Below are positions 35,400-46,200 of a stretch of DNA of 64,000 bases, one piece after another. The stretch is from an uncultured Dehalococcoidia bacterium (GTDB taxonomy: Bacteria > Chloroflexota > Dehalococcoidia > Lucifugimonadales > Lucifugimonadaceae), in contig OX638325.1 in the NCBI GenBank assembly GCA_951812795.1, positions 1,302,001 through 1,366,000 on the forward strand. The letters run 5' to 3'. Each line of letters opens with the position of its first letter. The stretch's first letter is position 1. Both the position numbers and the translations under genes were made by a program. The notes beneath the pieces were generated by a model that saw only the letters and a list, made by a program, of their open reading frames with translations, did not search any database and was not told where the DNA came from.

Positions 35400-36992
35400 T
35401 TACCGCCCATAAAGCTCCGTTCCACGATGGAACGCGAACCAGCCAAACCAGAACGAAACATTCGAAGGAACAATCTCCAACACGGTCGACTCGGCCTCGG
35501 CGTCAGTCAGCCTCTCTCGGCTAACATCCCATTCCTTGCCGTTGTTGTCTAAAACCTTGTCAGGAAACCCGGCCTCAGGCGCGTCATCGGGCAATCGGAA
35601 TTCCAGACCATCCCGATTTTCAAAAATGTGAGCGTCAGAAGACGTTGCCGAAGCAATGACCACGACCTCGATGTCGCCAATTCTGTCGTGAATGATTCGC
35701 TCCTGGCGCAGCAGCCCGATCGGATACGCCTTTTCAACACCGTTCAGGTTCACACCCAACACCTCTGCTTTAGGCGCCAACACGTCATCCCGGTATGCGA
35801 TGGGGAACATCGTCTCAGGGTCGGCGCGGTATGCGAAGTAAATCGAGCTATCGTCGTCTTCGTGCGTATACGACCGCGCGGTGTAAAGTGCACCTTCACG
35901 CGTGATCACGGTGGTATCGGGATGCTCCGCGCGCCAATCTCCCCAAGTGGTTCTTGCGGTTGGGAAGTATCCGAGCTCAATTCCACTCCCGGCTAGTTCA
36001 CCGATAATCGGGGTACCAGTGAATTGATGCCACAAAGAACGCGTCGCCCGGTCATACATCACCTTGTTGCTGCGGAAGAGCAATCCGGACGTTCCGAACG
36101 TCGTTGGCTCCCCGTTGATGTAGGCTCGATACCCGATCGCGCTGTTGCAAAGCGTTCACCACGTGAGCGATAACGGCTCACCTCCCAGAACATCATTCAC
36201 CAACTCATGTGCATTCACGATTCGCAACGGATACGCCCGGTGCTCACCGTTTATCGAAACACCGATCACACGCTCGTCATCCTCCAAATATTCTGCTCCT
36301 TCATCGTCGACATTGGCATGTGCCGGATTCTCGAGCGGAGGTATGCCGTCAGGGATGACTCCGCCCCACTCGACCTCCGTCAAATCGACGTCCGATTGGC
36401 CACTCAAGGCCGGGGACAGAAACGCACCGAACCGCCCGTCGATCTGCCGCAGATAGTTGATCTTCCACTCGCCGTATTCAGACGGCACAGGGTACTCGTC
36501 GCTATGTCTTCCAATCCATTCCGACCACGCCTTCCAGTCATCACCGAAAGCTGTTTGCCCCGTCAATTCCACTAGAGTCACTATCGCAGCTGTGATAATG
36601 TCGCGCGAAAAATAATTCCGAAGCGACTCTATGATCACGCGAACCTGCGACGTGTCCTTCTCCTCCCGAATCCTCTCAAGCGCGTCCAAGGTCCGAGTGT
36701 TCAACGGCCCGAAGCCCGGAGAGAGGTCGAATCCCGCGAATACCAGGTACATCATCGTGTTCGAGTCGTAGGGCACCGGCGTCCGCGTCGGCGGCACATT
36801 CGGATCCGTTTCAGCTGTGGTCTCCGTAGAAGTAATGATCGTAAACACATCGGCCAGAGCCGGGGTCGGACTTGCTACGTTGACTGTAGAGCTCCGATCC
36901 GCCACCCAAGACATCGACACGAGCAAAACCACCGCCAATACCGCCAACGCTCCAAAAAGCGCAACGACTGACACGATGTTTTTGCTGTTCAT
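35400..36992 (-). CDS. DUF3179 membrane-anchored protein with in-frame UGA, probable selenoprotein
   Basis: One 530-residue reading frame interrupted only by TGA at 36158-36156 (codon 279). N-terminal signal anchor (about residues 7-30), a linker, then a DUF3179 domain running from about residue 245 to the end. The family's conserved CPLC/CTLC motif reads SLTW-U-TLCNS: the UGA replaces the first Cys, giving U279-x2-C282. Upstream (HRAYPLRIVNAHELVND) and downstream (FGTSGLLFRSNKVMYDRAT, FWFGWFAFHRGTELY) parts both match the family and are in one frame. A SECIS-like hairpin lies 13 nt after the UGA. ATG 36992 overlaps the FGGY kinase stop (ATGA). Alternative: a point-mutated pseudogene. The function of DUF3179 is unknown; a UxxC motif suggests redox chemistry. 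Confidence 0.8.
36124..36142 (-). promoter_or_regulatory. SECIS-like hairpin downstream of the in-frame UGA
   Basis: Read on the minus strand: stem CGAT/ATCG, loop CGGGT, a G-A mismatch and two further pairs (GC/GC). The loop begins 20 nt after the UGA and has G at position 2, in agreement with the described bacterial SECIS rule (loop 16-37 nt downstream, G within the first two loop bases). The stem is short, so support is moderate. Confidence 0.5.
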
Positions 36993-38503
36993 CTCACGAG
37001 TGCCTTGCTAGCTCGGCCGACATTGGGATAAATCCCAACTGCGACAGCCCCCGTGAGAGCTGCGCCTACCGCCGCCTCTTCCCGAACCATGCCGATCGAA
37101 ATCGATCCACCAAACGCCTCTTCCAAACACTGTCGTAGAGCCGCATTAAGGCGCAATCCATTACCTGAACCGACGAATCTTTCTCTGGTTCCGGCTCCCA
37201 GTTCAATCGCGCTTCGATACGACTTGGCGAGCTCTGACGCCATCGAACGGAATACCGCCAAAGCCATCGAAGCAGGCGTGAAATTGCCCGGCGTTATGCC
37301 AGTGAACGTACCCCGAGCATCCGGTCGTTCGCGTGATCCTGTGAAGAGTGCAGATGAAGTCATAGCGTCAGTAGATTGATCGGATAAAACCGCTTCAGCA
37401 AGTACCGCGAGTCTCTCGTAAACCCTGTCTTCATCTACGTCGTCAACGTCGAACACGGTTTGTGCTGTCCGCATGAAAAAGTCCTTCAACGCACGAAACG
37501 TCCGTCCACCAACCACACCGACACCTGCCAATAGAAAACCGCTCTCAACATGCGGACGGATCTCCAACCATCCGTGATCGATCGAACCATCGCTGGGATC
37601 CCGCTTTAGGGACGACAGATCCCCAAGGAACACCGTCGCTTGCCCGCCCGTCCCGATGTTGATCGCCACCGTGTCGTCCGCATCGTCGACCGCACCGACA
37701 AACGCACATTGATGATCGCCAGATGGGACGGATACAGGCGTCCCTGGCCGTATGCCAGTCAGACCACTAAATTCGTCCGTCAACCCACCGATAACGCTGC
37801 ACGAATCCACGATCTCCGGAAACAATCCACGGCCGATTTCAAGTTCACCGATCAACTCATCATTCCAGTCGCGCTTGGGAACATTGAGAACGCCCCAACC
37901 AGCTGCGTCGGTCGCATCAGTCACCGGCCGCTTGGAGCCAACTAACTTGTGCGCCAGGAATTCTGGCGCAGTGATAGCCGCCTCGGCGTTAGAATGCATC
38001 ATGCCCATGTAGTCCAACCAAAACAACGTCGGGGCCGTGTATCCAGTTACGATCGGACATCCCGCATCTCTGAACGACGGCAATCCCGCACCTCTCCGTG
38101 TCGCTCCGCCCTTCGATGCCATCAAACCCAAGAAATCACCACCATCGCCGTCAACCACGTCTTTGCATCGCTGGTCCTGCCAAGCGATAAACGGCCCAAT
38201 CGGCGAACCATCACCATCCAACAGTTGGCAACCCTGCTGCTGTCCGGTAACCCCGATCGCGACCACGTCCACAAGATCCAATCCCGAACGCAGCTCGTCA
38301 ACGGTTCGGACGACGCACGCGACCATCGCTTCGATATCCCACTCCGATCTGCCAATGACTCGATCGTGTGTCGACGTAGTCTCGGCATCGTTGGGCGCAG
38401 AAAGTGAGGCAACCATCTCGGCTGGGCCATCATCGACACGAACCGCAACGACCGTCACCGAAGTTGAACCAAGATCTATGCCTAACGCCACGCGCATGGG
38501 CAT
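36989..38503 (-). CDS. FGGY-family carbohydrate kinase
   Basis: 504 aa ATP-dependent sugar kinase of the xylulokinase/sedoheptulokinase group. N-terminal phosphate-binding GIDLGSTSVTVVAV (8-21), VTGQQQG, WQDQRC, substrate-loop SGDHQC, and adenosine-binding INIGTGGQAT and GSGNGLRLNAALRQC. The substrate is uncertain: the QQQG in place of QMHG and the DHQC segment argue against a standard xylulokinase. Its stop overlaps the DUF3179 start by 4 bases (ATGA), so the two are translationally coupled. Confidence 0.85.
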   Translation of the reverse strand: MPMRVALGIDLGSTSVTVVAVRVDDGPAEMVASLSAPNDAETTSTHDRVIGRSEWDIEAMVACVVRTVDELRSGLDLVDVVAIGVTGQQQGCQLLDGDGSPIGPFIAWQDQRCKDVVDGDGGDFLGLMASKGGATRRGAGLPSFRDAGCPIVTGYTAPTLFWLDYMGMMHSNAEAAITAPEFLAHKLVGSKRPVTDATDAAGWGVLNVPKRDWNDELIGELEIGRGLFPEIVDSCSVIGGLTDEFSGLTGIRPGTPVSVPSGDHQCAFVGAVDDADDTVAINIGTGGQATVFLGDLSSLKRDPSDGSIDHGWLEIRPHVESGFLLAGVGVVGGRTFRALKDFFMRTAQTVFDVDDVDEDRVYERLAVLAEAVLSDQSTDAMTSSALFTGSRERPDARGTFTGITPGNFTPASMALAVFRSMASELAKSYRSAIELGAGTRERFVGSGNGLRLNAALRQCLEEAFGGSISIGMVREEAAVGAALTGAVAVGIYPNVGRASKALVR

Positions 38504-38597
38504 AGTTTATGTACTGAACGCGTCAAGGGACGATGCAGGACACAAAGCACAACCTACCGATGTGATTTACCGGTAACGAGGTCAAACGGGTGAAATT

Positions 38598-38849
38598 CTA
38601 CCCGTAGTTGCAGCCGATGCCCTTGTAGCCAATCTCGACTTCACCGTCAGCGGTGACGAGAACAGGAGTAATGCGGTCACCGCCCGAAAGCCGCTCGACC
38701 TCGTCCCACATTTGCGGTTGCTTAGATACATCGATCTCTTCGTAATCGATGCCCTTGGTTACCAGTTCCGACTTGAGCATGTCGCAGTACCCGCAGGTTG
38801 GATGGGTATAGACGACTGCCTTGTCGCGGGTTGGTTCTTTGGTTGGCAT
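38598..38849 (-). CDS. Glutaredoxin-like protein
   Basis: 83 aa, thioredoxin fold. Active site CGYC (TCGYCDML), cis-Pro in ITPVLV, and the C-terminal GYKGIG segment are typical of glutaredoxins of the NrdH/GrxC kind. It would reduce small protein disulphides using glutathione, thioredoxin reductase or another thiol. ATG 38849 lies 7 bases after a TATAAT box and has no SD, so the mRNA may be leaderless. Confidence 0.88.
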   Translation of the reverse strand: MPTKEPTRDKAVVYTHPTCGYCDMLKSELVTKGIDYEEIDVSKQPQMWDEVERLSGGDRITPVLVTADGEVEIGYKGIGCNYG

Positions 38850-38856
38850 GGTTCGG

Positions 38857-38862
38857 ATTATA
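38857..38862 (-). promoter_or_regulatory. TATAAT -10 box directly before the glutaredoxin ATG
   Basis: A perfect -10 hexamer ends 7 bases before the ATG, which would place the transcription start at or next to the start codon. The -35 (CTTAGC, 16-base spacer) is poor. It overlaps the gap after copA. Confidence 0.4.
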
Positions 38863-38879
38863 CCCGTTGAATCCAGTCG

Positions 38880-41234
38880 CTAAGTTCCGCGCCTCAACCT
38901 TAGAGCATTCAAAGACACGGACAATGACGAGAGCGCCATTGCCGCGGCAGCAGCGACTGGGCTGAGGAAGCCGCTTTCGCTGATGATCATTCGGAGATAT
39001 TCGGGCGGCGGCGAATCTGCGAATACCGGATGCAGCACTCCCGCTGCGATTGGAATCAGAACCACGTTATACGCGAACGCCCAGAAAAGATTTTGCCGGA
39101 TCACTCGCACCGTTGCCCGGCTTATCGAAATCAGACGCGGTACTGCGGTCGGTTCATTGTTGACCAACGTCACATCTGCCGACTCGATTGCGATGTCGGA
39201 ACCGCTCGCCATCGCGACTCCTACATGCGCGGCCGCAAGTGCCGGCCCGTCGTTGATGCCGTCGCCGATCATTGCCACTTTGCGGTCTTGATTAGATAGT
39301 GCGCTCACCCGAGTAGCTTTTTCGATTGGCGAAACTTGGGCTTCAACGTGTTCGATGCCAACAGCTTCCGCGACGACCTTCGCGACCTCCGCTCGGTCTC
39401 CAGTGATGAGATGCGACTCAACGCCCATTTCGCGCAGCGATTCGACGGCTGACATCGCATCGTCGCGTATGGCGTCCTGCAATCCGATCGCGGCGACCGG
39501 CTGACCATCGATCGAGATCGTCACCGGTGTTTGGGCGCTCGCTTCTATCCGCTCGACAGCGTTGAAGATCTCGCTGTCTGCATCGAGTGAGATCGCTGAC
39601 GGATTCATCACGGCGACGACTAGATCATCGACCAACGCGTACACGCCCTGACCAGTGATCGATTGGAATCCTTCAGATTCGGGGATTTCGAGGCTCCGGT
39701 TGCGCGCTTCGCTGACGATCGCCGTTGCTACCGGGTGCTCGGAATAGACCTCAACCGCGGCAACAACGCTCAAAACCTCGTCTTTGGAAAGAGCGGAAGT
39801 AGAGTCGACGTGGATCGAGACCACTCGGGGTTTCCCCGCAGTTAGAGTTCCGGTCTTGTCAAACGCCACCGCGTCAACGTTTGCGGCTCGTTCCAGAGTC
39901 GTGGCGTCCTTGATCAATATCCCATGCTCTGCGGCGCGACCGATGCCGGCTACCACCGCCGTTGGTGTCGCCAATCCCAGCGCGCATGGACATGCGATCA
40001 CAAAAACCGTTACTGAGATCAACAACGCGTTCGGTAATGACGGGTCCGGCGCCACCACGAGCCAAAATAGGAACGACGCCAAACCTGCTACGAGGACGGC
40101 GGGCACAAACCTCGCCGTCACCCGGTCAACAAATCGTTCGATAGGTGCACGAGTCGCTTGGGCCCGCTCTACTTGGCGAATGATTTGGGCGAGAAGCGTG
40201 CGCTCACCGATAGTTGCGACTTTGGCCTTGCAAGCGGTCGCGATGTTCAACGTCCCAGCAAAAATCGCGTCACCCCGTTTCTTCGTCACGGGCATGCTCT
40301 CGCCGGTGAGCATCGACTCGTCGATCTCGGCGGCGCCTTCAATCATTCTGGCATCTGTCGGTACGCGTTCGCCCGGACGGACCACAACCGTATCTCCAAC
40401 CTCAATATCTCCGATGTCAACCTCCACCACGCCGTTCGCACGTTCCACAAGGGCTGTCCGCGGTTGCAATTCGATCAGCATCCGAACCGCCTCACTTGCT
40501 CGCAATCGAGTCCTTCCCTCCAACCACCGCCCCAACGAAACCAACCCGATGATCGCCGCAGGTACTTCGAAATATGTTCCGATGTGATGTTCCGGGACGA
40601 CGAAGCTGGCGGCATCCGACCATAAAGTTGAATCCCCGAGTATCAGCTGAGATACCGTCACCAGAGCACTGTACGCGAACGCAACCGAAGTGCCGACAAC
40701 AACCAACGTGTTCATGTTGGATGTTTTGCGCTTTGCAGCCGCCCACGCCGACCTGTAGAAAGGAGCGGCGACTCGCAGCTGGATCGGAGTGGCGACCACC
40801 AAGAATAGCAGATTCAGCGCATAAGCCGGAACATCGGGCGCAAACATAGACCGCGCCATCGTCGCGATCATGATCGATAACATCGCCGCGATGCTCACGA
40901 TCGCACCGTTTCGAACCGCCACAAGCTCTGATCGTTGCGCTTCGAACCTAGATTCGTGGCCGCTTCCCAACGCATCATCTGCCACATCCGCCGACCTCGC
41001 CGACACATCGATGCCGTAACCTGCGTCGCTCACTGCTGCAGAGATGGCACCGAACATCTCGCCGCCACTTTCCAAAGTGTCCGCGTTCGCGTCCGAGAAG
41101 TTGATGTTAGCGGAATTGGTCGCCAACGACACGTCGGCGGAATCGACGCCTGGAACCGACGCTATCGCCTCGGTAACGTGCGAAACGCACGCGGCGCACG
41201 TCATTCCGCGGATGTAAATGGTCTTTGAAACCAT
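38880..41234 (-). CDS. copA: Copper-translocating P1B-type ATPase
   Basis: Exports Cu(I) using ATP. 784 aa. One N-terminal HMA domain with MTCAAC (C13, C16), eight predicted helices, actuator motif LTGESMPV, the transmembrane CPC metal site (VIACPCALGLATPTA), phosphorylation motif DKTGT, SEHPVATAI and the hinge GDGINDGPAL. The CPC plus MTCAAC pair indicates Cu(I)/Ag(I). ATG 41234 has an AGGGGG site 8 nt upstream. The glutaredoxin 30 bases downstream is on the same strand; both could serve in metal stress. Confidence 0.95.
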   Translation of the reverse strand: MVSKTIYIRGMTCAACVSHVTEAIASVPGVDSADVSLATNSANINFSDANADTLESGGEMFGAISAAVSDAGYGIDVSARSADVADDALGSGHESRFEAQRSELVAVRNGAIVSIAAMLSIMIATMARSMFAPDVPAYALNLLFLVVATPIQLRVAAPFYRSAWAAAKRKTSNMNTLVVVGTSVAFAYSALVTVSQLILGDSTLWSDAASFVVPEHHIGTYFEVPAAIIGLVSLGRWLEGRTRLRASEAVRMLIELQPRTALVERANGVVEVDIGDIEVGDTVVVRPGERVPTDARMIEGAAEIDESMLTGESMPVTKKRGDAIFAGTLNIATACKAKVATIGERTLLAQIIRQVERAQATRAPIERFVDRVTARFVPAVLVAGLASFLFWLVVAPDPSLPNALLISVTVFVIACPCALGLATPTAVVAGIGRAAEHGILIKDATTLERAANVDAVAFDKTGTLTAGKPRVVSIHVDSTSALSKDEVLSVVAAVEVYSEHPVATAIVSEARNRSLEIPESEGFQSITGQGVYALVDDLVVAVMNPSAISLDADSEIFNAVERIEASAQTPVTISIDGQPVAAIGLQDAIRDDAMSAVESLREMGVESHLITGDRAEVAKVVAEAVGIEHVEAQVSPIEKATRVSALSNQDRKVAMIGDGINDGPALAAAHVGVAMASGSDIAIESADVTLVNNEPTAVPRLISISRATVRVIRQNLFWAFAYNVVLIPIAAGVLHPVFADSPPPEYLRMIISESGFLSPVAAAAAMALSSLSVSLNALRLRRGT

Positions 41235-41330
41235 CGCACGCGCCCCCTGGTCATGATGATCGGGCTGCTATGTATAGCGGTCTCGATAGTTTAAGGTTAA
41301 TCTGCCAACGCTCAATCCAACGGAGAATCC

Positions 41331-42932
41331 ATGGCACAAAGCGAATCTTCGTCTGGCTTGCCGCGCCGCCAAATATTGATCACGATGGCGTGCGCAATGA
41401 CCGGACTGTTTCTCGCCGCTCTCGACCAAACCGTGGTCGGCACGGCGATGCCACGCATTATCGCGGACCTCGGCGGTTTCGATCGATACACGTGGGTGAC
41501 GACGGCCTACCTAGTCGCATCAACCATCACTGTCCCGATCGTCGGTCGGCTGTCCGACATCTTTGGTCGTAAGTGGTTCTATCTCGTTGGATTGATCATC
41601 TTCATGATCGGCTCATTCGCCGCAGGCACCGCGACCTCGATGAACCAACTGATCGCTTTCCGAGCGTTTCAAGGTTTGGGCGGGGGCGTGCTCATGTCAC
41701 TAGTTTTCGTTATTGTGGGTGACCTTTATGCGCCCGCGGAACGCGGAAAAATCCAAGGCGTTATCGCCGCGGTTTTCGGCATGTCATCCGTCATCGGACC
41801 GACCCTCGGTGGTTTAATCACCGACACCCTTTCGTGGAACTGGATCTTCTACATCAACCTCCCGATCAGCATCCCGTTGATCATCGCGATGACGCGTTTC
41901 TTCCCGCGTATCGAACCGCAACCAATGGATCGAACCATTGATGTTCTCGGTGTAATCACGCTCATCGCGACTGTCGTGCCGCTGATGCTCGCGCTCTCGA
42001 TAGCCGGCGATTCAGGTTGGACATCGTCCCAGGTAATCATCCTCTTCGCCGTTGCGGCGACCGCTGTCGCAGCCTTCATATTCGTGGAGATGCGGACGCC
42101 CAACCCGATAATGCCGCTTCACATATATACGAATCCGGTCCTGGCGGTCACCATTCTTGCGACCTTTGTGACCGGGTTCGGTATGTTCGGAGCCATCATT
42201 TTCATCCCGCTATTCTTCCAAGGCGTGCTCGGAGCGTCCGCCACCAGCAGCGGCAGTTTCCTGACGCCGATGATGCTAGGAACCGTGATCGGAGCATCCA
42301 TATCCGGGCAGGTCATCTCGCGGCTTGGCAGTTATCGTTGGCCTGGTCTCTTCGGTGTCACGATGATGTCGATCGGTCTATTCCTGTTGTCCACCACATC
42401 GGAAGCAACGACTTACCCCATCGCGATTTCATTCATCGTATTGCTCGGATTCGGACTCGGTTTCACCTTCCCCGCGTTCACCATCGCGGCACAGAATGCG
42501 GTCGAACACCGCTTTTTGGGCATTGCCACATCAACCGTGCAGTTCTACCGAACCATCGGAGGGGCATTAGGGCTGGCGCTATTGGGATCACTAATGGCGA
42601 ATCGGTTCCGCGCCAATCTGAGCGATTCATTGCCACCCGAGGTCCGGGAAGCCATCAGCGGCGATGAGATTGCCGAATTGGCCAACAACCCGGCAGCAAT
42701 GGTGAACCCGGAAGTATTGAACGGAATCGTAGCCAATTTGGGGTTAGCGGATGGTGCCACAAGCGCAATGCTCGATGGGTTGCGCACAGCTTTGGCTTCG
42801 TCGCTTTCAAGCGTTTTCCTTGCTACCTTCTTTATCTTGGTGACCGCCATCGCTATCGTCCTGTTCCTCCGCGACGTGCCGTTGCGGAGCGCTTCAGGAC
42901 GTGGTGGACCCCCGCCTGCGGCAGGCGAATAA
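41331..42932 (+). CDS. MFS transporter of the DHA2 (EmrB/QacA) family
   Basis: 533 aa drug:H+ antiporter-type exporter, with predicted 14 helices. The first motif (LDQTVVGTAMPRIIADLG) and motif A GRLSDIFGRKWFY are those of DHA2 proteins; motif C (FGMSSVIGPTLGGLI) marks an antiporter. Substrate unpredictable. GGAG lies 5 nt before ATG 41331. Its last codons form the hairpin CGCCTGC/GCAGGCG, which may help end the transcript. Confidence 0.9.
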   Translation: MAQSESSSGLPRRQILITMACAMTGLFLAALDQTVVGTAMPRIIADLGGFDRYTWVTTAYLVASTITVPIVGRLSDIFGRKWFYLVGLIIFMIGSFAAGTATSMNQLIAFRAFQGLGGGVLMSLVFVIVGDLYAPAERGKIQGVIAAVFGMSSVIGPTLGGLITDTLSWNWIFYINLPISIPLIIAMTRFFPRIEPQPMDRTIDVLGVITLIATVVPLMLALSIAGDSGWTSSQVIILFAVAATAVAAFIFVEMRTPNPIMPLHIYTNPVLAVTILATFVTGFGMFGAIIFIPLFFQGVLGASATSSGSFLTPMMLGTVIGASISGQVISRLGSYRWPGLFGVTMMSIGLFLLSTTSEATTYPIAISFIVLLGFGLGFTFPAFTIAAQNAVEHRFLGIATSTVQFYRTIGGALGLALLGSLMANRFRANLSDSLPPEVREAISGDEIAELANNPAAMVNPEVLNGIVANLGLADGATSAMLDGLRTALASSLSSVFLATFFILVTAIAIVLFLRDVPLRSASGRGGPPPAAGE

Positions 42933-43239
42933 CGAATTTCGATATTGTTCGCTGCCCCTCAAGACCGATTTGGGAAATTCGCTCCAAAACTGCACGTAAA
43001 CCCACTAGACAAGCGCCGCACACACGTTTAGCATTAAGATAGTGCACGTAATCCGCGGCCACGCCTTAAACAGGCTTTCCATAGCGCACCCGCGGCTGGA
43101 AAAACTCTCCAGCTGGGTGGGGCGCGTTTTCGCGCGAAACGGACACAGCCGTAATCCGTCACCTGTGCAGAACCCCAGCATTATCGACTAGGCCGAACCG
43201 TCGTTGCTGATTCTCAGACCTGCACTCAAGGAGAACTGA
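42933..43239 (+). other. Leader/intergenic region upstream of rpoB
   Basis: About 307 bases without a gene. rplJ and rplL, which usually precede rpoB, are absent here, so rpoBC must have its own promoter in this gap. Two hairpins are visible: GCTGGA/TCCAGC with loop AAAACTC (43095-43113) and GCGCG/CGCGC with loop TTTT (43122-43135). They could be a structured leader that controls rpoBC; I could not define a promoter. Confidence 0.5.
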
Positions 43240-46200
43240 ATGGTCATTTCACATGCGTTGACCGCTGGCGGCAAGAGCCGCGCATACCGCACCTTTGGCG
43301 AAACTAACGTGCCGACGGATATGCCGGACTTAATCCAGGTCCAAAAAGATTCTTTCGATTGGTTGCTCGGCGACGGACTCCACCAACTCTTCGAAGAGAT
43401 TTCGCCTATCACCGACTACTCGTCGGACAATCCCAAGTACGAAATGAGTCTGACCGAGCACGAGATCGGCGAACCTGAGTTTTCCGAAGAAGAGTGCCGC
43501 GAACGCGAAATCACCTACAGCGTGCCTCTTCACGTCACGATCGAGTTGAAAATCAACGAGACCGACGAGATCAAAGAGCAGACGATCTTCTTCGGCGACA
43601 TGCCCAAGATGACTGAGAACGGCACCTTCATCATCAACGGCGCCGAACGCGTCGTAATCTCGCAACTCGTCCGTTCACCGGGCGCGTACTATTCGCAAGA
43701 CGAAGACCCCGCCACTGGTAATCGACTATGCAGCGTCAAGCTGATCCCGTACCGCGGTGCATGGGTCGAACTCGAAACCAGCAACCGAGACATACTTTTC
43801 GCGAAAGTCGATCGCAAGCGCAAGCTGCCGGTTACCACGCTGCTGCGCGCGATCGCCGCGGTTGAAGACGGTTCCGAGCACGACCAAGAATCACCCCTCA
43901 ATCTCGACTCGCTCGAGGCGATGCGTGAAATCTTCGGCGATCCGGCCGAAGGCGACGAAGATGCCGAAGTGCGTGACTTCATTCGGTCGACGTGGGAATC
44001 CGATGCCGACGCTAAGGACGAAGACGACGCGCTGAAAGAGTTCCACAAGCGAATGCGACCGGGCGAACCAGCCACCGTGGATGGTGCCAAGCGTCTCGTC
44101 TCTCAGATGTTCTTCGACTCGCGCCGATACGATCTCGGAGATGTCGGGAGATACAAGCTAAACCGGCGCATCGACGTCGACGTTGAACTCACTCGCCGAA
44201 CCCTCACCAAGCGCGACTTTGTCAACATCATCAAGCGCATGATCAAAGTCAACGAGGGCACAGCAGTACCAGACGACATTGACCATCTCGGCAACCGTCG
44301 CGTCCGAACTGTTGGCGAATTGATCCAGAACCAGATTCGCGTTGGTCTTGTTCGAATGGAGCGAGTCGTGCGCGAACGCATGACGACCCATCCGGGCGAA
44401 ACCACCCCCGCAGCGTTGATCAACATTCGACCAGTCGGAGCCGCAGTCAAGGAGTTCTTCGGCGGATCACAACTGTCCCAGTTCATGGACCAGACCAACC
44501 CGCTGTCTGAATTGACTCACAAGCGACGCCTCTCCGCCCTTGGCCCAGGTGGCTTAACGCGTGATCGAGCCGGCTTTGACGTACGTGACGTACACCACTC
44601 TCACTACGGCCGAATCTGCCCGATTGAGACTCCCGAAGGACCGAACATCGGTCTTCTCGGCTCTCTCGCAACCTACGCCAAAGTGAACGCATTCGGATTC
44701 GTCGAAACGCCGTACCGAAAAGTTCGAACTTCAATATCGAATCGGTCCGATGACTTGATCGGACGCATGCTTACGCAAGACGTCCGAGAAAAAAGCCGCA
44801 AGACTATCGTTGCCAATGCGGAGACCGTTGTCGACGAAAACCTCGCCAAACGCCTGCGCAGGCTTGGCGAACAGCAAATCGAAGTCCGACCCTTCATCTC
44901 ATTGAACGCCGAAGACGTCGAATACCTTTCCGCCGATCAAGAAGAGGAAGTATTGATTGGCGAACCCACCACGCCCGTCGATGCTGTCGGCCAACTCGAA
45001 GGTAGCGTCCGTTGCCGAACCGGTGGTGAGCAGTACGTCAAGGCGCGCCCTGAAGACGTCGACTATATCGACGTTTCACCGTCTCAAATCGTGAGCGTCT
45101 CCGCCGGTCTTATCCCATTCCTTGAACACGATGACGCCACGCGCGCCCTGATGGGTTCAAACATGCAGCGCCAAGGCGTACCACTGATTCGACCGGAAGC
45201 CCCGATCGTCGGCACCGGCATCGAATCCCGCGCCGCACTCGACAGCGGTCAGGTAGTTCGATCTTCTATCGACGGCATCGTTGTCTCGGTCACCAGCGAC
45301 AAGATAGTGATCGCCGACGATCAAGGCGATACGCGCGCCTACCCGCTCATCAGATACGAGCGCTCAAACCAGAGCACCTGCATCAATCAGCACCCCATCG
45401 TCACCAAAGGACAACGCGTCAACGCCGGACAGGCCATCGCCGATAGCTCCTCGACCGAAGGCGGGCGCCTCGCGTTGGGTCAAAACGTCTTGGTCGGCTT
45501 CATGAGCTGGGGCGGCGGCAACTATGAGGATGCGATCATCCTCAGCGAGGACCTCGTCAAAGACGACCGCTTTACCTCCACGCACATCCAGAAACACCAG
45601 GTAGAAGCCCGCGAAACCCAACTTGGACCAGAAGAAATCACCCGCGATATTGCCAACGTCGGCGAGACCAATTTGGCAAACCTCGACGAAGAAGGCATTG
45701 TCATCCCAGGAACTTGGGTCGGCCCTGGCGACATCCTCGTCGGAAAGGTCACACCCAAGGGCGAGACCGAACTCACCGCCGAGGAGAAGCTCCTCCGAGC
45801 CATCTTCGGTGAAAAGGCACGCGACACCAAAGACACCAGCCTCCGAGTGCCCCATGGCGAAAAAGGCAAAGTTATCAAAGTCCGCGTCAGCAAGAAGGAA
45901 AACGGTGCCGAGCTGCCTCCAGGCGTCTCGATGATGGTCCGAGTCTGGGTTGCACACACTCGCAAGATCATGCAAGGCGACAAAATGGCCGGCAGACACG
46001 GCAACAAAGGTGTCGTCGCCATGATCTTGCCCCGCGAGGACATGCCACATTTACCGGACGGAACTCCGCTTGACATCGTCCTCAACCCAATCGGTGTACC
46101 GTCGCGCATGAATCTTGGTCAGCTACTCGAAACACACCTCGGATGGGCAGCACGAGAACTCGACTTCTCGGCAATCACTCCGGTTTTCGACAGTGCAACT

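Noticed and set aside
35400-36083. Separate short gene for the downstream half of DUF3179
   Set aside because: It is in the same frame as the upstream half, the start ATG is inside a conserved motif, and 24 open codons link it to the TGA. One gene with recoding fits better.
36156-36158. UGA read as Trp or Gly by a variant genetic code
   Set aside because: TGA ends several genes in this window at their normal length (gcvPA, FGGY kinase), so it is a normal stop here.
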